From Streptomyces sp. NBC_01451 (GTDB lineage: Bacteria > Actinomycetota > Actinomycetes > Streptomycetales > Streptomycetaceae): 64,000 nt of DNA. The notes beneath the pieces were generated by a model. The model made no database searches and had not been told where the DNA came from. It worked only from the letters and a program-made list of their open reading frames with translations. How positions within the stretch are numbered: position 1 is the first letter of the stretch; the number at the start of each line of letters is the position of its first letter. Below are positions 26,303 to 33,803 of the stretch, in pieces. A program made the position numbers and the translations under genes. Where the stretch lies: the NCBI RefSeq assembly GCF_036227485.1, contig NZ_CP109479.1, forward strand, positions 5,146,001-5,210,000, written 5' to 3'.

Positions 26303-27007
26303 TTGTCGAACTACCAGCAACCCGGCAAGGCGGATAAGTTTGCGCCTCGCGATAACCCAACTTGGTTGGGGCGTCTGTTTCTGATCTATCCGGACAGTTG
26401 CACGCCGCAGACTTTCAATCGTCCCGATGGCACGCAAGAAACGTCGGACGTCGTCACGGCAGACGTGATCATCATCGATCTGCCTGACCCGCAGACAGGG
26501 CAGCCGACCCGGTTGGAAGGGGCGCGCATTGGCGGTAAGGGATTGGTTCCCCAGTTGCGCAAGGCGGTTGGCGCAATGGTGCTGGGGCGCCTCTCCAAAC
26601 TCCCCTCACAGGGCCAGAAAGATGGTGCGTACGTCCTACAGGATTGGACGCCCCAGGATGCAGCCATGGCGGATGCCTATACGGAGCGAAACCCGCGCCC
26701 GTCGCCCTACGCCCAACCGGCTGCGCAGCCGGTAGCCCAGGCCCCAGCGCCCCAGGCGCCCCCGCTCCCCTATGACCAGTGGCAGAACACACAGGCTGCC
26801 CCTGCGGCTGCGTACGTGCCTCCGCCTGCCCAGGCGCCCCCTGCGCAGGCGTACGTGCCCCCTCCGCAGGGTTACGCGCCTCCGCCTCCCGCAGCTCCCT
26901 CCCCCCTCGCTGACTTCCTCACGAGTAAGGGCGTACCCGTGGCCGGAATGGGAGAGCAGCAAATGCACATGATTGCGGCCACGTTCCCGGACAACCCCTT
27001 TAAGTAA
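26303..27007 (+). CDS. Early protein with Pro/Ala/Gln-rich tail, possible ssDNA-binding role
   Basis: 234 residues from a TTG at 26303 following GAGAGAGAAAG. Residues 1-130 look globular (KFAPRDNPTWLGRLFLIYPD, beta-rich, compatible with an OB-like fold). About 75 low-complexity residues (PPPAQAPPAQAYVPPPQGYA) follow, and a conserved-looking C-terminal tip ends FPDNPFK. Folded domain, flexible tail and short acidic/hydrophobic tip is the layout of SSB-like proteins, and the location in the DNA-metabolism operon fits; no direct motif proves it. Confidence 0.55.
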   Translation: MSNYQQPGKADKFAPRDNPTWLGRLFLIYPDSCTPQTFNRPDGTQETSDVVTADVIIIDLPDPQTGQPTRLEGARIGGKGLVPQLRKAVGAMVLGRLSKLPSQGQKDGAYVLQDWTPQDAAMADAYTERNPRPSPYAQPAAQPVAQAPAPQAPPLPYDQWQNTQAAPAAAYVPPPAQAPPAQAYVPPPQGYAPPPPAAPSPLADFLTSKGVPVAGMGEQQMHMIAATFPDNPFK

Positions 27008-27121
27008 CCGAGCAAGTGGGCCGGAGGCCACGCCCCAACGTGGCGGAGGAATGCCAACGTCCGGAGGCGCAGGGGAAGGCACTGCGCGCTTACCGAGTAA
27101 CCCAACCAATGGAGTCCCCTA

Positions 27122-27517
27122 ATGGTCGTTCGTCGCAAGGCAAAGGAAGCATCGGAGGCAGTAGACATGACGGAGGTACAGGCGCAGGCGTACGAGGAAG
27201 ACCCCGAATGGGATGGCGCCGTTGAGGGCGAGCCGGCTGAATCAGACGACGTCGTTGACGTGCCCAAGCGCCGTGGCCGCGCGCCTCTCACGCTGCCCAC
27301 ACTCGCAGGGAAGTACGAGCGCGCAAAGGTCCGTGTCGAGCGGCTTGAGGACACGGACGTTGAGGCGGAGCGGGACAAGGTAAGGGTTCAAATGGAGCGC
27401 CTTACCGAACGCCTCGCGCGGCTCGATGGCCATGAGGCGGAGATCAAGGAAGCGCGCGCGGAACTCACGGACGCGGAGCGCGAGTTTCACGCTGCGCTCG
27501 CAGCCGTACAAGGCTGA
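27122..27517 (+). CDS. Charged coiled-coil early protein
   Basis: 131 residues. An acidic N-terminal half precedes a short RRGRAPLTLPT segment and a long heptad-rich helix (KYERAKVRVERLEDTDVEAE onward to the end). A scaffold or partner protein is plausible; no family recognised. A terminator hairpin follows at 27531. Confidence 0.65.
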   Translation: MVVRRKAKEASEAVDMTEVQAQAYEEDPEWDGAVEGEPAESDDVVDVPKRRGRAPLTLPTLAGKYERAKVRVERLEDTDVEAERDKVRVQMERLTERLARLDGHEAEIKEARAELTDAEREFHAALAAVQG

Positions 27518-27530
27518 GCGACACATGACG

Positions 27531-27567
27531 CGTAGGGGCCTGCCTCGCCTGGGGACAGGCCCCTACG
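27531..27567. terminator. Hairpin terminator inside the early region
   Basis: CGTAGGGGCCTG (27531-27542) pairs perfectly with CAGGCCCCTACG (27556-27567), 13-nt loop. It may attenuate transcription into the primase segment. Confidence 0.8.
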
Positions 27568-27585
27568 CCTTACCTAAGAGGACGA

Positions 27586-27888
27586 ATGGACCGACAGACT
27601 ATCCACGCACTCATAGACGCTGGGTTTGACTCTGTGGAGTGCGAGCCGTGTAAGCAGGAGTATCTAAACCGGGTTGCCGTGTACGTCGTGAACACGGTTG
27701 GCGTCCATGCCGCCAATGAGGCAGCCATCAAGGTACGTAACCGAGAACTCACGCCCATGCAGGCTTATGACGCTCTCGTCAAATCCGTGGCGCACGTGTA
27801 TTCCATTGCCGGGCATCCGATACCGGACAGTGAGCGCGAGCACGTCCGTAATCGCCTTGAGTCCATTCTCAACGCAGGCAACAACTAG
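27586..27888 (+). CDS. Hypothetical helical early protein
   Basis: 100 residues starting MDRQTIHALIDAGFDSVECE, with AAGAGGAC before the ATG. Mostly alpha-helical with a single CEPC pair. No recognised family; directly upstream of the primase-polymerase gene. Confidence 0.6.
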   Translation: MDRQTIHALIDAGFDSVECEPCKQEYLNRVAVYVVNTVGVHAANEAAIKVRNRELTPMQAYDALVKSVAHVYSIAGHPIPDSEREHVRNRLESILNAGNN

Positions 27889-27890
27889 GC

Positions 27891-28784
27891 GTGAGCGTGA
27901 ACCTGATTTCGTATGCGCTACAGGCGCGAGCGCGAGGTTTCCATATCTTCCCGGTTGAGCCGTACGAGAAAACGCCTCACAGACTCTCCCCTGGGCAGCC
28001 GTACACGCTCCGTTGGGGCGAGGCTGCCACGAACGACGTAGGCAGGATCATTGACTATTGGACGCGTTGGCCGGACAGCAATATCGGAGTGGCTTGTAAA
28101 CCGTCACGCATACTCGTCGTCGATTGCGACATTCCAAAGCGGGAATACGCGTTGGCGGGTACTCAGTACGCGGGACTACATGACACTTTTGGGTCTCTCG
28201 TTGATGGGACTGACGTGTTCAGACATGTCTGTGAATCCCTGGGGCAGTCTTGGCGAGAGGCATACGACACCTACCGCGTCTGTACGGGGTCACTCGGCTG
28301 CCACTATTACTATCTCTGGCCGGAACACGTTCGGCCCCGTGAGGCGTCTCAGGCTTCTCTAGTCAAGGGCCTAGTCGACATTCGCTGTAACGCAGGTGAA
28401 TGGGGCGGCTATGTGCTGGGCGCCGGAAGTGTCACGGCCAAGGGTGCATACGTCTCAGAAAACGCGTCCGCAGTTAGGCCGGCGCCCCCGTGGCTAGTCG
28501 AATTGTGCCGCAGACGCGAGCCTGTAAGGGTGTCCGCGACTTACCGGCAGCCTGGGCGCCTGGGCAGCCTCGCGGGGCTTGTGTCGACCGTAGAGAACGC
28601 TCAAGAGGGCAACCGCAATCAGGCGCTCTTGTGGGCGGCTAGAGCGGCCTGCGCGGACGGAGTAGCCCTAGACGACGTCCTAGACGCCCTAGCGGACGCG
28701 TACGCAGCCGCAGGGGGGGACGGAGGGCACAGGCAGGCGGAGGCGACCATACGGAGCGCCTACCGGCTACAGGAGAGGAAGTGA
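27891..28784 (+). CDS. Bifunctional primase-polymerase (Prim-Pol, PF09250-like)
   Basis: 297 residues from a GTG at 27891. The N-terminal domain has ALQARARGFHIFPVEPYEKT, the metal-binding DxD in ILVVDCDIP, and a late GSVTAKGAYV strand, the archaeo-eukaryotic-primase-like fold found in phages and plasmids. The C-terminal 80 residues (NRNQALLWAARAACADGVAL...) match the small helical domain that usually follows. It should synthesise primers for replication with the helicase at 33804. Confidence 0.85.
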   Translation: MSVNLISYALQARARGFHIFPVEPYEKTPHRLSPGQPYTLRWGEAATNDVGRIIDYWTRWPDSNIGVACKPSRILVVDCDIPKREYALAGTQYAGLHDTFGSLVDGTDVFRHVCESLGQSWREAYDTYRVCTGSLGCHYYYLWPEHVRPREASQASLVKGLVDIRCNAGEWGGYVLGAGSVTAKGAYVSENASAVRPAPPWLVELCRRREPVRVSATYRQPGRLGSLAGLVSTVENAQEGNRNQALLWAARAACADGVALDDVLDALADAYAAAGGDGGHRQAEATIRSAYRLQERK

Positions 28785-28788
28785 ACGC

Positions 28789-28965
28789 GTGAGAAACCTA
28801 GTCCGCTACCTACTGCATCTGTTGCACGACAAGTGTTGCCCCTGCCATAGCGTGATCTGTGATGGGTGGGAGTGCGACGACTGCGGCATGTTGAACAGTC
28901 CGCGGAATGAGTGGTGCGGCCAAGAGGAATGCCGTTCCCCTGCGCCCAGCAATCCCTATGCCTGA
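28789..28965 (+). CDS. 58-residue Cys-rich protein
   Basis: GTG start behind GGAGAGGAA, 4 bp after the primase stop. It contains KCCPCH, CDGWECDDCG and WCGQEEC, four Cys clusters suggesting two zinc sites. Last gene of the left early operon; convergent with the MarR gene one base away. Confidence 0.55.
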   Translation: MRNLVRYLLHLLHDKCCPCHSVICDGWECDDCGMLNSPRNEWCGQEECRSPAPSNPYA

Positions 28966-28966
28966 G

Positions 28967-29464
28967 TTACCAACTCGGTAGGAACTGCCTAGGCTCATGT
29001 CCGCTCACCTTGACGAACTCGTGCAGTCCCTTGATGAAATTGTTTTGCATATCTTCTGACATGCGTTCGACGATTGCGCACATGGCTTGCTCTCTCATGT
29101 ACAGTCCGCGCACAACCAAATGATGCCCCCTAGGGGTGAGGAGAATTACGGTCTCCCGCTTGTCTATCGGGGAAACCCCTTTAACGGCTAGGCGCCTGCC
29201 TTCTAGACGGTCGATCATTCGCATAGCCGTTGATGGACGTACGTCCAATGCCTTTGCCAAGTCGGAAAGGCTCATAGCCCCTAGTGTCTCGACCGCTGCG
29301 AGAGTGCGAAACTGTGGAATGGTCAATGACTCGTCCAGCGCTTCAAGCATTCTCGTTGTTGCCTCAACCAACACGTGTTCACACGTGATCAACGATGTGG
29401 TCAACGCTTGCGCGTCCTCGTCGGGAAGGGGGCAAATCTCGTTGAGTGGGTAGCTTGGTTCCAT
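28967..29464 (-). CDS. MarR-family transcriptional regulator of the prophage
   Basis: 165 residues with a MarR winged HTH: IPQFRTLAAVETLGAMSLSD, LAKALDVRPSTAMRMIDRLE and the wing GVSPIDKRETVILLTPRG. It lies opposite to the early operons between them. There is no ribosome binding site; the ATG coincides with the expected transcription start of a -35/-10 pair at 29499-29471, so it is probably translated from a leaderless mRNA. Candidate regulator of early genes, or a lysogenic-conversion gene acting on the host. Confidence 0.88.
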   Translation of the reverse strand: MEPSYPLNEICPLPDEDAQALTTSLITCEHVLVEATTRMLEALDESLTIPQFRTLAAVETLGAMSLSDLAKALDVRPSTAMRMIDRLEGRRLAVKGVSPIDKRETVILLTPRGHHLVVRGLYMREQAMCAIVERMSEDMQNNFIKGLHEFVKVSGHEPRQFLPSW

Positions 29465-29470
29465 ACATCT

Positions 29471-29499
29471 GTGATACGCCTACGCCTTGCAGAACGCAA
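29471..29499 (-). promoter_or_regulatory. Predicted promoter of the prophage marR gene (leaderless)
   Basis: On the minus strand: TTGCGT (29499-29494), 17-bp spacer, TATCAC (29476-29471), then AGATGT and the ATG at 29464. A start 6-7 bp after the -10 box would begin transcription at the initiation codon. Confidence 0.6.
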
Positions 29500-29536
29500 C
29501 ACAGGGCCCCTCGCTAAGCAACGAGGGGCCCTGTGT
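29499..29536. terminator. Perfect 15-bp hairpin terminator
   Basis: ACACAGGGCCCCTCG (29499-29513) pairs with 29522-29536 across an 8-nt loop. It ends the minus-strand operon 31413-29576 and insulates the marR promoter, whose -35 box abuts the stem. Confidence 0.85.
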
Positions 29537-29575
29537 GGTCGAGCTATAGGCCTTGCCTGATTGGGAGTTGGGCGG

Positions 29576-29776
29576 CTACGGCTCGCGCGTCTGAATCGCC
29601 ACGAGTTTCCGCCAAAGGCTCTTGTGCCTCTCAGCAAGGGCCGTGGCCTCTCGCCCTGCCTCGCTCGCCCCGTTCACCTCTGCGCGCTTGGCGTCGAGCC
29701 GCGAGGCTTGCATTTGCTTGATCACTGCGGAGGTCAACAGGATCAATTCTTCCGGGGTGAAATCTTGGTCAGTCAC
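29576..29776 (-). CDS. Small hypothetical protein
   Basis: 66 residues from a GTG at 29776 (VTDQDFTPEELILLTSAVIK), with AGAGG upstream. Two helices rich in charged residues. It follows the repeat-containing protein gene by 38 bp and ends before the terminator. No family recognised. Confidence 0.55.
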   Translation of the reverse strand: MTDQDFTPEELILLTSAVIKQMQASRLDAKRAEVNGASEAGREATALAERHKSLWRKLVAIQTREP

Positions 29777-29814
29777 TGCAACCTCTTTCGAGTAGGGCGG
29801 AGTGGGGGACGTGA

Positions 29815-31413
29815 TCAGACGCCGTATCCGTCGACGAGGGCGCCACACTGTCGGGACGCCCATTCGTCCGCGAGATCATCGAACGCCTTGATGGCGCCCT
29901 CAACCGTCGAGACGTCAAGCTCATTGAGGTAGGCGAGGATTTCGGCATCCTCGTACGCCTCAACCACTGTGTCCCAACCCAAGTCGTAATTGGCCTGGGC
30001 GTGCGCCTTGACGGTTTCCACCATCGAGTAGGTGAGGCAACGGCGCTTCCACCATGCGCGAGCCTTTTCCGTGTTCGCGTGCCAAGCAAGGTCACGGAAG
30101 TTGGCAGGGGCCTTGACTACGGGAACCGTGACCGTAAGGGCCTTACGGTTCCGCAGCCGCTCAGCCTGGGCGCGTGCACGCTCAAGCGCCTCGCGCTCCG
30201 CTTTGTTCGCCTGGGCGTGCGCAGCCGCCCTGTCCCTCTCGCCCTCCGTAAGCCGCAGGGCCGGACGCGCGTCCCCTGAATCGACCGGCGCAGCCCATGA
30301 CGCACTCGCGTGGACATTCCCAACGGACATGCCGGTTTCGACGCTCAGCAAGTGAACGGTTCCGCCATGCCTCACGACTCGCACGCGAGTAACGGAGGAC
30401 GCAGGGCGCCCGTTCATGCCGCCCCAGAAAATTTCGCCATCCTCGTTGGCGAGCGATTCCAATTCGGCAGGCGTGACAAGCCGCATGGCACGCGCCTGGG
30501 CGTCCGCAACCTGTGCGTCGGTCCACTCGCACTCTCCGGAGGCAAGGGCGGCATCCGCCATGTCCTGGGCGCTCACGGCCTCCGCGTCCGCCTGGGCGAG
30601 CGGAGCGGCCCAAATGAGCGTTGATGGACCGACAGTCGTAAGCGCCTGTCCGTTGTCCGCATCAACGATTCGCATGCGGTTGTTAGCGGCATTCTCGAAC
30701 CGCGCGCGCAGGGGATAGCCGTCAAAGTTCTTGCGGGTTTCCCGACCGCCAAACCAGAATTCCCCCGCACCCATGATGGTGCGGACCTTGACCAAATCCA
30801 TGCGCGCCTGGGCGTGAGCGCGTCCCGCCCGGGCGTCGAGCTGCGGGACGTCCGTCTCGCGCTCCGCCTGGGCGACGGGGGCGACTACCTCAACGAGGGT
30901 CACGGCCTCCGTGTCGCTGTCAAGGTCCGCAAGGGCCTCCGCCTGCGCCTGGGCGACGCGCGAGGCGTAGCCGTCCGGGACCGACCGAACGAAGAACTTG
31001 TGATCGGCGCGGACGCGCTTGTACGTGTTCCCGTCCGTGTCGACAAGGGCCACCATGCGCCCGTTGGACTCAGGCACAAACCGAACGATCTTCGGGAAAC
31101 CCTGGGGGCGCTTGTATTCCTTGGCGCTCCCGAACTCAAGGACGTGCCCCTCGCTGTTGGCGAGCGCCTGAGCGTCCGCAGGGGCGAGCGTCTGAATCGG
31201 GTTGGCCTCCGCCTGCGCCTTGCGCTCAAGGTGCGCCATGCGGAACTCGCAGCGCTCGCACAGGTGCGTCATGGGCTGCGCCTTTGCCGCGTCCGCAGTG
31301 ACGTAGTCACCCTCGTTGGGCTTGATCCGCTTGTTGCACAGGGCCGCACCCTCCGGGAACGCGTGGAAGAGAAGATCGTTGCTGCGCGTGTTCCGCCAGA
31401 CCTGAGTGTTCAT
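29815..31413 (-). CDS. Large minus-strand phage protein with three degenerate repeats
   Basis: 532 residues starting MNTQVWRNTRSNDLLFHAFP at 31413 after GAGAGGGA. The N-terminus has a likely zinc site (ALCNKRIKP...HLCERCEF). Three segments follow the same pattern of beta strands: GHVLEFGSAKEYKR, GEFWFGGRETRKNFDG and GEIFWGGMNGRPASS. Each is followed by a Val/Arg-rich strand, a D-G or E-T turn and a Trp or Phe end. Helical Ala/Gln-rich linkers (AQAEALAD, AQANKAE) separate them. No enzyme motif. An operator-like palindrome overlaps its predicted -35 box, so it may be a lysogenically controlled gene. Confidence 0.75.
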   Translation of the reverse strand: MNTQVWRNTRSNDLLFHAFPEGAALCNKRIKPNEGDYVTADAAKAQPMTHLCERCEFRMAHLERKAQAEANPIQTLAPADAQALANSEGHVLEFGSAKEYKRPQGFPKIVRFVPESNGRMVALVDTDGNTYKRVRADHKFFVRSVPDGYASRVAQAQAEALADLDSDTEAVTLVEVVAPVAQAERETDVPQLDARAGRAHAQARMDLVKVRTIMGAGEFWFGGRETRKNFDGYPLRARFENAANNRMRIVDADNGQALTTVGPSTLIWAAPLAQADAEAVSAQDMADAALASGECEWTDAQVADAQARAMRLVTPAELESLANEDGEIFWGGMNGRPASSVTRVRVVRHGGTVHLLSVETGMSVGNVHASASWAAPVDSGDARPALRLTEGERDRAAAHAQANKAEREALERARAQAERLRNRKALTVTVPVVKAPANFRDLAWHANTEKARAWWKRRCLTYSMVETVKAHAQANYDLGWDTVVEAYEDAEILAYLNELDVSTVEGAIKAFDDLADEWASRQCGALVDGYGV

Positions 31414-31451
31414 GTTGTGTCCCTCTCTCGTGTGCGTGCCTTGCGAGACCC

Positions 31452-31489
31452 AAGTTAGCGCGCCACAAGGGGACTTGCAACGTTGCAAG
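31452..31489 (-). promoter_or_regulatory. Predicted promoter with overlapping 16-bp operator palindrome
   Basis: CTTGCAACGTTGCAAG at 31474-31489 is a perfect palindrome. On the minus strand its half TTGCAA (31480-31475) is a -35 box, with a 17-bp spacer and TAACTT (31457-31452) as -10. A protein bound to the palindrome would block this promoter directly. Confidence 0.65.
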
Positions 31490-31506
31490 CCTCATTCCCA
31501 GTGTGT

Positions 31507-31535
31507 TTGTCGCACAACCGTTACGTTCGTATGCC
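31507..31535 (+). promoter_or_regulatory. Predicted promoter of the second early operon
   Basis: TTGTCG (31507-31512), 17-bp spacer, TATGCC (31530-31535), about 50 bp upstream of the first gene at 31586. Weak by consensus but well placed. Confidence 0.4.
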
Positions 31536-31585
31536 CAAAACGGCCGCTAAAGCGTTGGCCGGCTAGACCACGCAAGGAAATTTTG

Positions 31586-31819
31586 ATGCCCGTATCGACC
31601 GGTCCTGACAGCTACATAGTCACCCTCGCGACCACTTGGAAGGGGGAACGTGTGTACGCCCAACAAGCCTGTCCGGCTGAGATGTGGTCGGAAAAAATCG
31701 CTCGCGAGGCACTGCGGGAATACCTACTCAACGCGCTAGGCGTCGAGATAGCCAAGCGGCTAGACGTCGAGCTAACTGCGCGTCCCGTCACGCCCTGGGA
31801 AATGGGGCCCTGCCCGTGA
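31586..31819 (+). CDS. Hypothetical early protein
   Basis: 77 residues starting MPVSTGPDSYIVTLATTWKG behind AAGGAAA. Mixed alpha/beta, no known domain. First gene of the second early operon; its stop overlaps the next GTG. Confidence 0.6.
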   Translation: MPVSTGPDSYIVTLATTWKGERVYAQQACPAEMWSEKIAREALREYLLNALGVEIAKRLDVELTARPVTPWEMGPCP

Positions 31820-32028
31820 AAATTGATCATGATGGCGAACACGTAGTCGTGAGCATCGGGAATGAGTTGTGCGTGTTGAACGTCCGCGAGGCATTCGACG
31901 CAACGACAGACCTACTCAGAGCCATCGAGGGGGCGCGCGCTCACGGCGCCTTCCTCCGGGGTGAGGTTCCCGACCCTGATTCACGGACCAACCCAAACCG
32001 CCGTAGGAACAGACGGAGGACGTCATAG
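31816..32028 (+). CDS. Hypothetical early protein with basic tail
   Basis: 70 residues from a GTG overlapping the previous stop. A beta-rich start (VKIDHDGEHVVVSIGNELCV), a helix, then an Arg-rich tail (NRRRNRRRTS) that could bind nucleic acid. No recognised family. Confidence 0.55.
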   Translation: MKIDHDGEHVVVSIGNELCVLNVREAFDATTDLLRAIEGARAHGAFLRGEVPDPDSRTNPNRRRNRRRTS

Positions 32029-32030
32029 CA

Positions 32031-32222
32031 ATGCAACCACTCGTCATGGCCGAACTGCGTAAGCGCCTCACGGACCTTGAGCTACGCGCGGCACAACTCC
32101 AACCCATACCCGGACAGGCAGCCTCGCGCACTACAGCCAACCGGTATTGGGAGCGCACGCGCATACAGGGCATGGCTGCGGACTACCGAGCAATCATCGA
32201 GTGGGCGGAGGATTCAGGGTGA
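32031..32222 (+). CDS. Hypothetical helical early protein
   Basis: 63 residues starting MQPLVMAELRKRLTDLELRA. Predicted coiled-coil helices (LRKRLTDLELRAAQLQ, MAADYRAIIEWAED). The stop overlaps the next GTG start. Confidence 0.55.
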   Translation: MQPLVMAELRKRLTDLELRAAQLQPIPGQAASRTTANRYWERTRIQGMAADYRAIIEWAEDSG

Positions 32223-32401
32223 GCAAGACAACGGGTTTTGGCACGCGCGTATATATCGACGGGCTAGAAATTTCCGACGCAGTGTTTAACGTCGACCTAC
32301 ACCTATCGCCAAAGGACGTGCGAACGGCAGACGTACGCCTAGAGATTGAGCGCGTCACCACAGACACAGAGGGGCGATTGCGCGTCTACCTAAGAGGCTG
32401 A
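32219..32401 (+). CDS. Small beta-rich early protein
   Basis: 60 residues from a GTG at 32219 (VSKTTGFGTRVYIDGLEISD). Alternating beta strands, including DVRTADVRLEIERVTTDTEG. A hypothetical protein type repeatedly seen in actinophage genomes. Function unknown. Confidence 0.55.
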   Translation: MSKTTGFGTRVYIDGLEISDAVFNVDLHLSPKDVRTADVRLEIERVTTDTEGRLRVYLRG

Positions 32402-32402
32402 C

Positions 32403-32606
32403 ATGCCTAAGCGCTATTACTGCCCTGGGTGCGGACAGGTGGCAGGGAGATCACAGACCACACATATAGCCACTGTGCGAGAGGGCAGGGTGCACCCCCA
32501 TTTCATGATCTCTCGTCTGTTCGCCATAGCTCCAGGGATGGAAGACGCGTTCAACGCAATGTGTTCGGGCGGAATCGTCGACAAGGAAAGGGACAGGGCC
32601 CCATGA
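32403..32606 (+). CDS. Zinc-ribbon-like early protein
   Basis: 67 residues starting MPKRYYCPGCGQVAGRSQTT. The N-terminal CPGC and a later Cys/His give an incomplete ribbon. The stop overlaps the next ATG. Confidence 0.55.
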   Translation: MPKRYYCPGCGQVAGRSQTTHIATVREGRVHPHFMISRLFAIAPGMEDAFNAMCSGGIVDKERDRAP

Positions 32607-32800
32607 GATGCAAGAACTGTAGGCAATGGGTAGTCCGCGGATGGCCTAGGCGCGAGTCGCACACGTGGCGCCACGGCAGGACAGGGCTATACACGTGCGA
32701 CGTGGTCGCCATTGGTTGGAAGGGCGACGAGTGGCCTATGGCCGTTCCCGCTGTAGGGGTCATGAGTCCGCAGGTTCTGCCCCTCGATGGCTGCGAGTAG
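32603..32800 (+). CDS. Small protein with CKNC motif
   Basis: 65 residues starting MRCKNCRQWVVRGWPRRESH, then HTWRHGRTGLYTCDV. Two Cys and two His near the N-terminus could form a zinc knuckle. Coupled to its neighbour by an ATGA overlap. Confidence 0.5.
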   Translation: MRCKNCRQWVVRGWPRRESHTWRHGRTGLYTCDVVAIGWKGDEWPMAVPAVGVMSPQVLPLDGCE

Positions 32801-32814
32801 GAAGGGAAGCGAGC

Positions 32815-33594
32815 ATGCCCAGGGCGAGGCAGGACATGTGCGGGAACGGACTACATAGCTTTGATGACCCTGCGAACTATCGCGAGTATTTCGACAAGGG
32901 GCGCGGACAGTGGCGCCGTAGGTGTCGCCCCTGTACCAACGCCCGTAAGAGCGAGGCGGACGCCCGGAAGCGCGAGGCTAGGCGCCTCGCAAAGGCGTGG
33001 TGGGAACAACTCGAATGGACCGGACCGCACAGGCCCCAGCATGCCGCTACGCGCGCAGGCCGGCGCAAGCGCACTAGACAAAAATACGTGGTCAGAGGGC
33101 ATCCGATTGCCTATCGGGTCACGGCCCAACAACTCGACTTCCTACAGGGTGCGGCCAACGGAGAGACGTTCCAAGAGACTGCGGAGCGCCTGTCTGTCAA
33201 CGCCCAGGCGGTACGGAACGGGTTGCTTGAGGTACGGCGCAAGTACGGCGTGACGTCGAATGCGGCAGCCGTGGCGCAAGGCCTCAAGAGAGGCGTGATA
33301 CGGGCGGACAGGGTCACAGCTAAGCGGCTGCCTGCGAGGGTCGCGCGCGCACACGTCGACTCCATACGGGCGCTCATCAAGGGCGAGCGCTCGCCCTACA
33401 AGTCACACAGAATTAGCCGGTTGCTCGATGCCTGTATGGCATGGACCGAACCTCACGCCGTGAGTGTCCTATGGGCAGCCGGAAAGATCACGTCTAGGGA
33501 CGTCCCCCAGACGCGGAACCAATACCGGAGGCGCCCAGGTAAGCGCGCGGAGGATGCGGCCACATGGACAACAACAATGGGGGCGCCTACGTGA
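32815..33594 (+). CDS. Phage regulator with LuxR-type HTH
   Basis: 259 residues, ATG after AAGGGA. A basic N-terminus with a Cys pair (CRPCTNARKSEADARKREAR) precedes an HTH of the LuxR/GerE type: YRVTAQQLDFLQGAANGETF, QETAERLSVNAQAVRNGLLE and VRRKYGVTSNAAAVAQGL. A further helical region follows. There is no receiver domain. It is positioned just before the replication helicase and late genes, so it is a candidate activator for the early-to-late switch. Confidence 0.72.
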   Translation: MPRARQDMCGNGLHSFDDPANYREYFDKGRGQWRRRCRPCTNARKSEADARKREARRLAKAWWEQLEWTGPHRPQHAATRAGRRKRTRQKYVVRGHPIAYRVTAQQLDFLQGAANGETFQETAERLSVNAQAVRNGLLEVRRKYGVTSNAAAVAQGLKRGVIRADRVTAKRLPARVARAHVDSIRALIKGERSPYKSHRISRLLDACMAWTEPHAVSVLWAAGKITSRDVPQTRNQYRRRPGKRAEDAATWTTTMGAPT

Positions 33595-33791
33595 TCGCAG
33601 TCAACGGCAAGCTACGCGGTATAGCGGATGACGCCGACACGGCGCGCAAGTACGCCATGCGGTATTGCCTTGACCCCGAATACAAGGGTGCCAAATTCAA
33701 GTGGACCGACACGCACAAGCTATTCGCCCAACGGCGTAGGCGCCCCTGGGCATGGATCGGAATAGAAATCGTCCCTGTCCCATACGTCTAG
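33564..33791 (+). CDS. Small hypothetical protein
   Basis: 75 residues starting MDNNNGGAYVIAVNGKLRGI, overlapping the HTH gene by 31 bp. A beta-alpha-beta fold is likely, with DADTARKYAMRYCLDPEYKG and a Trp-rich C-terminus. Unknown function. Confidence 0.5.
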   Translation: MDNNNGGAYVIAVNGKLRGIADDADTARKYAMRYCLDPEYKGAKFKWTDTHKLFAQRRRRPWAWIGIEIVPVPYV

Positions 33792-33803
33792 ACAGGGGCA
33801 GGG

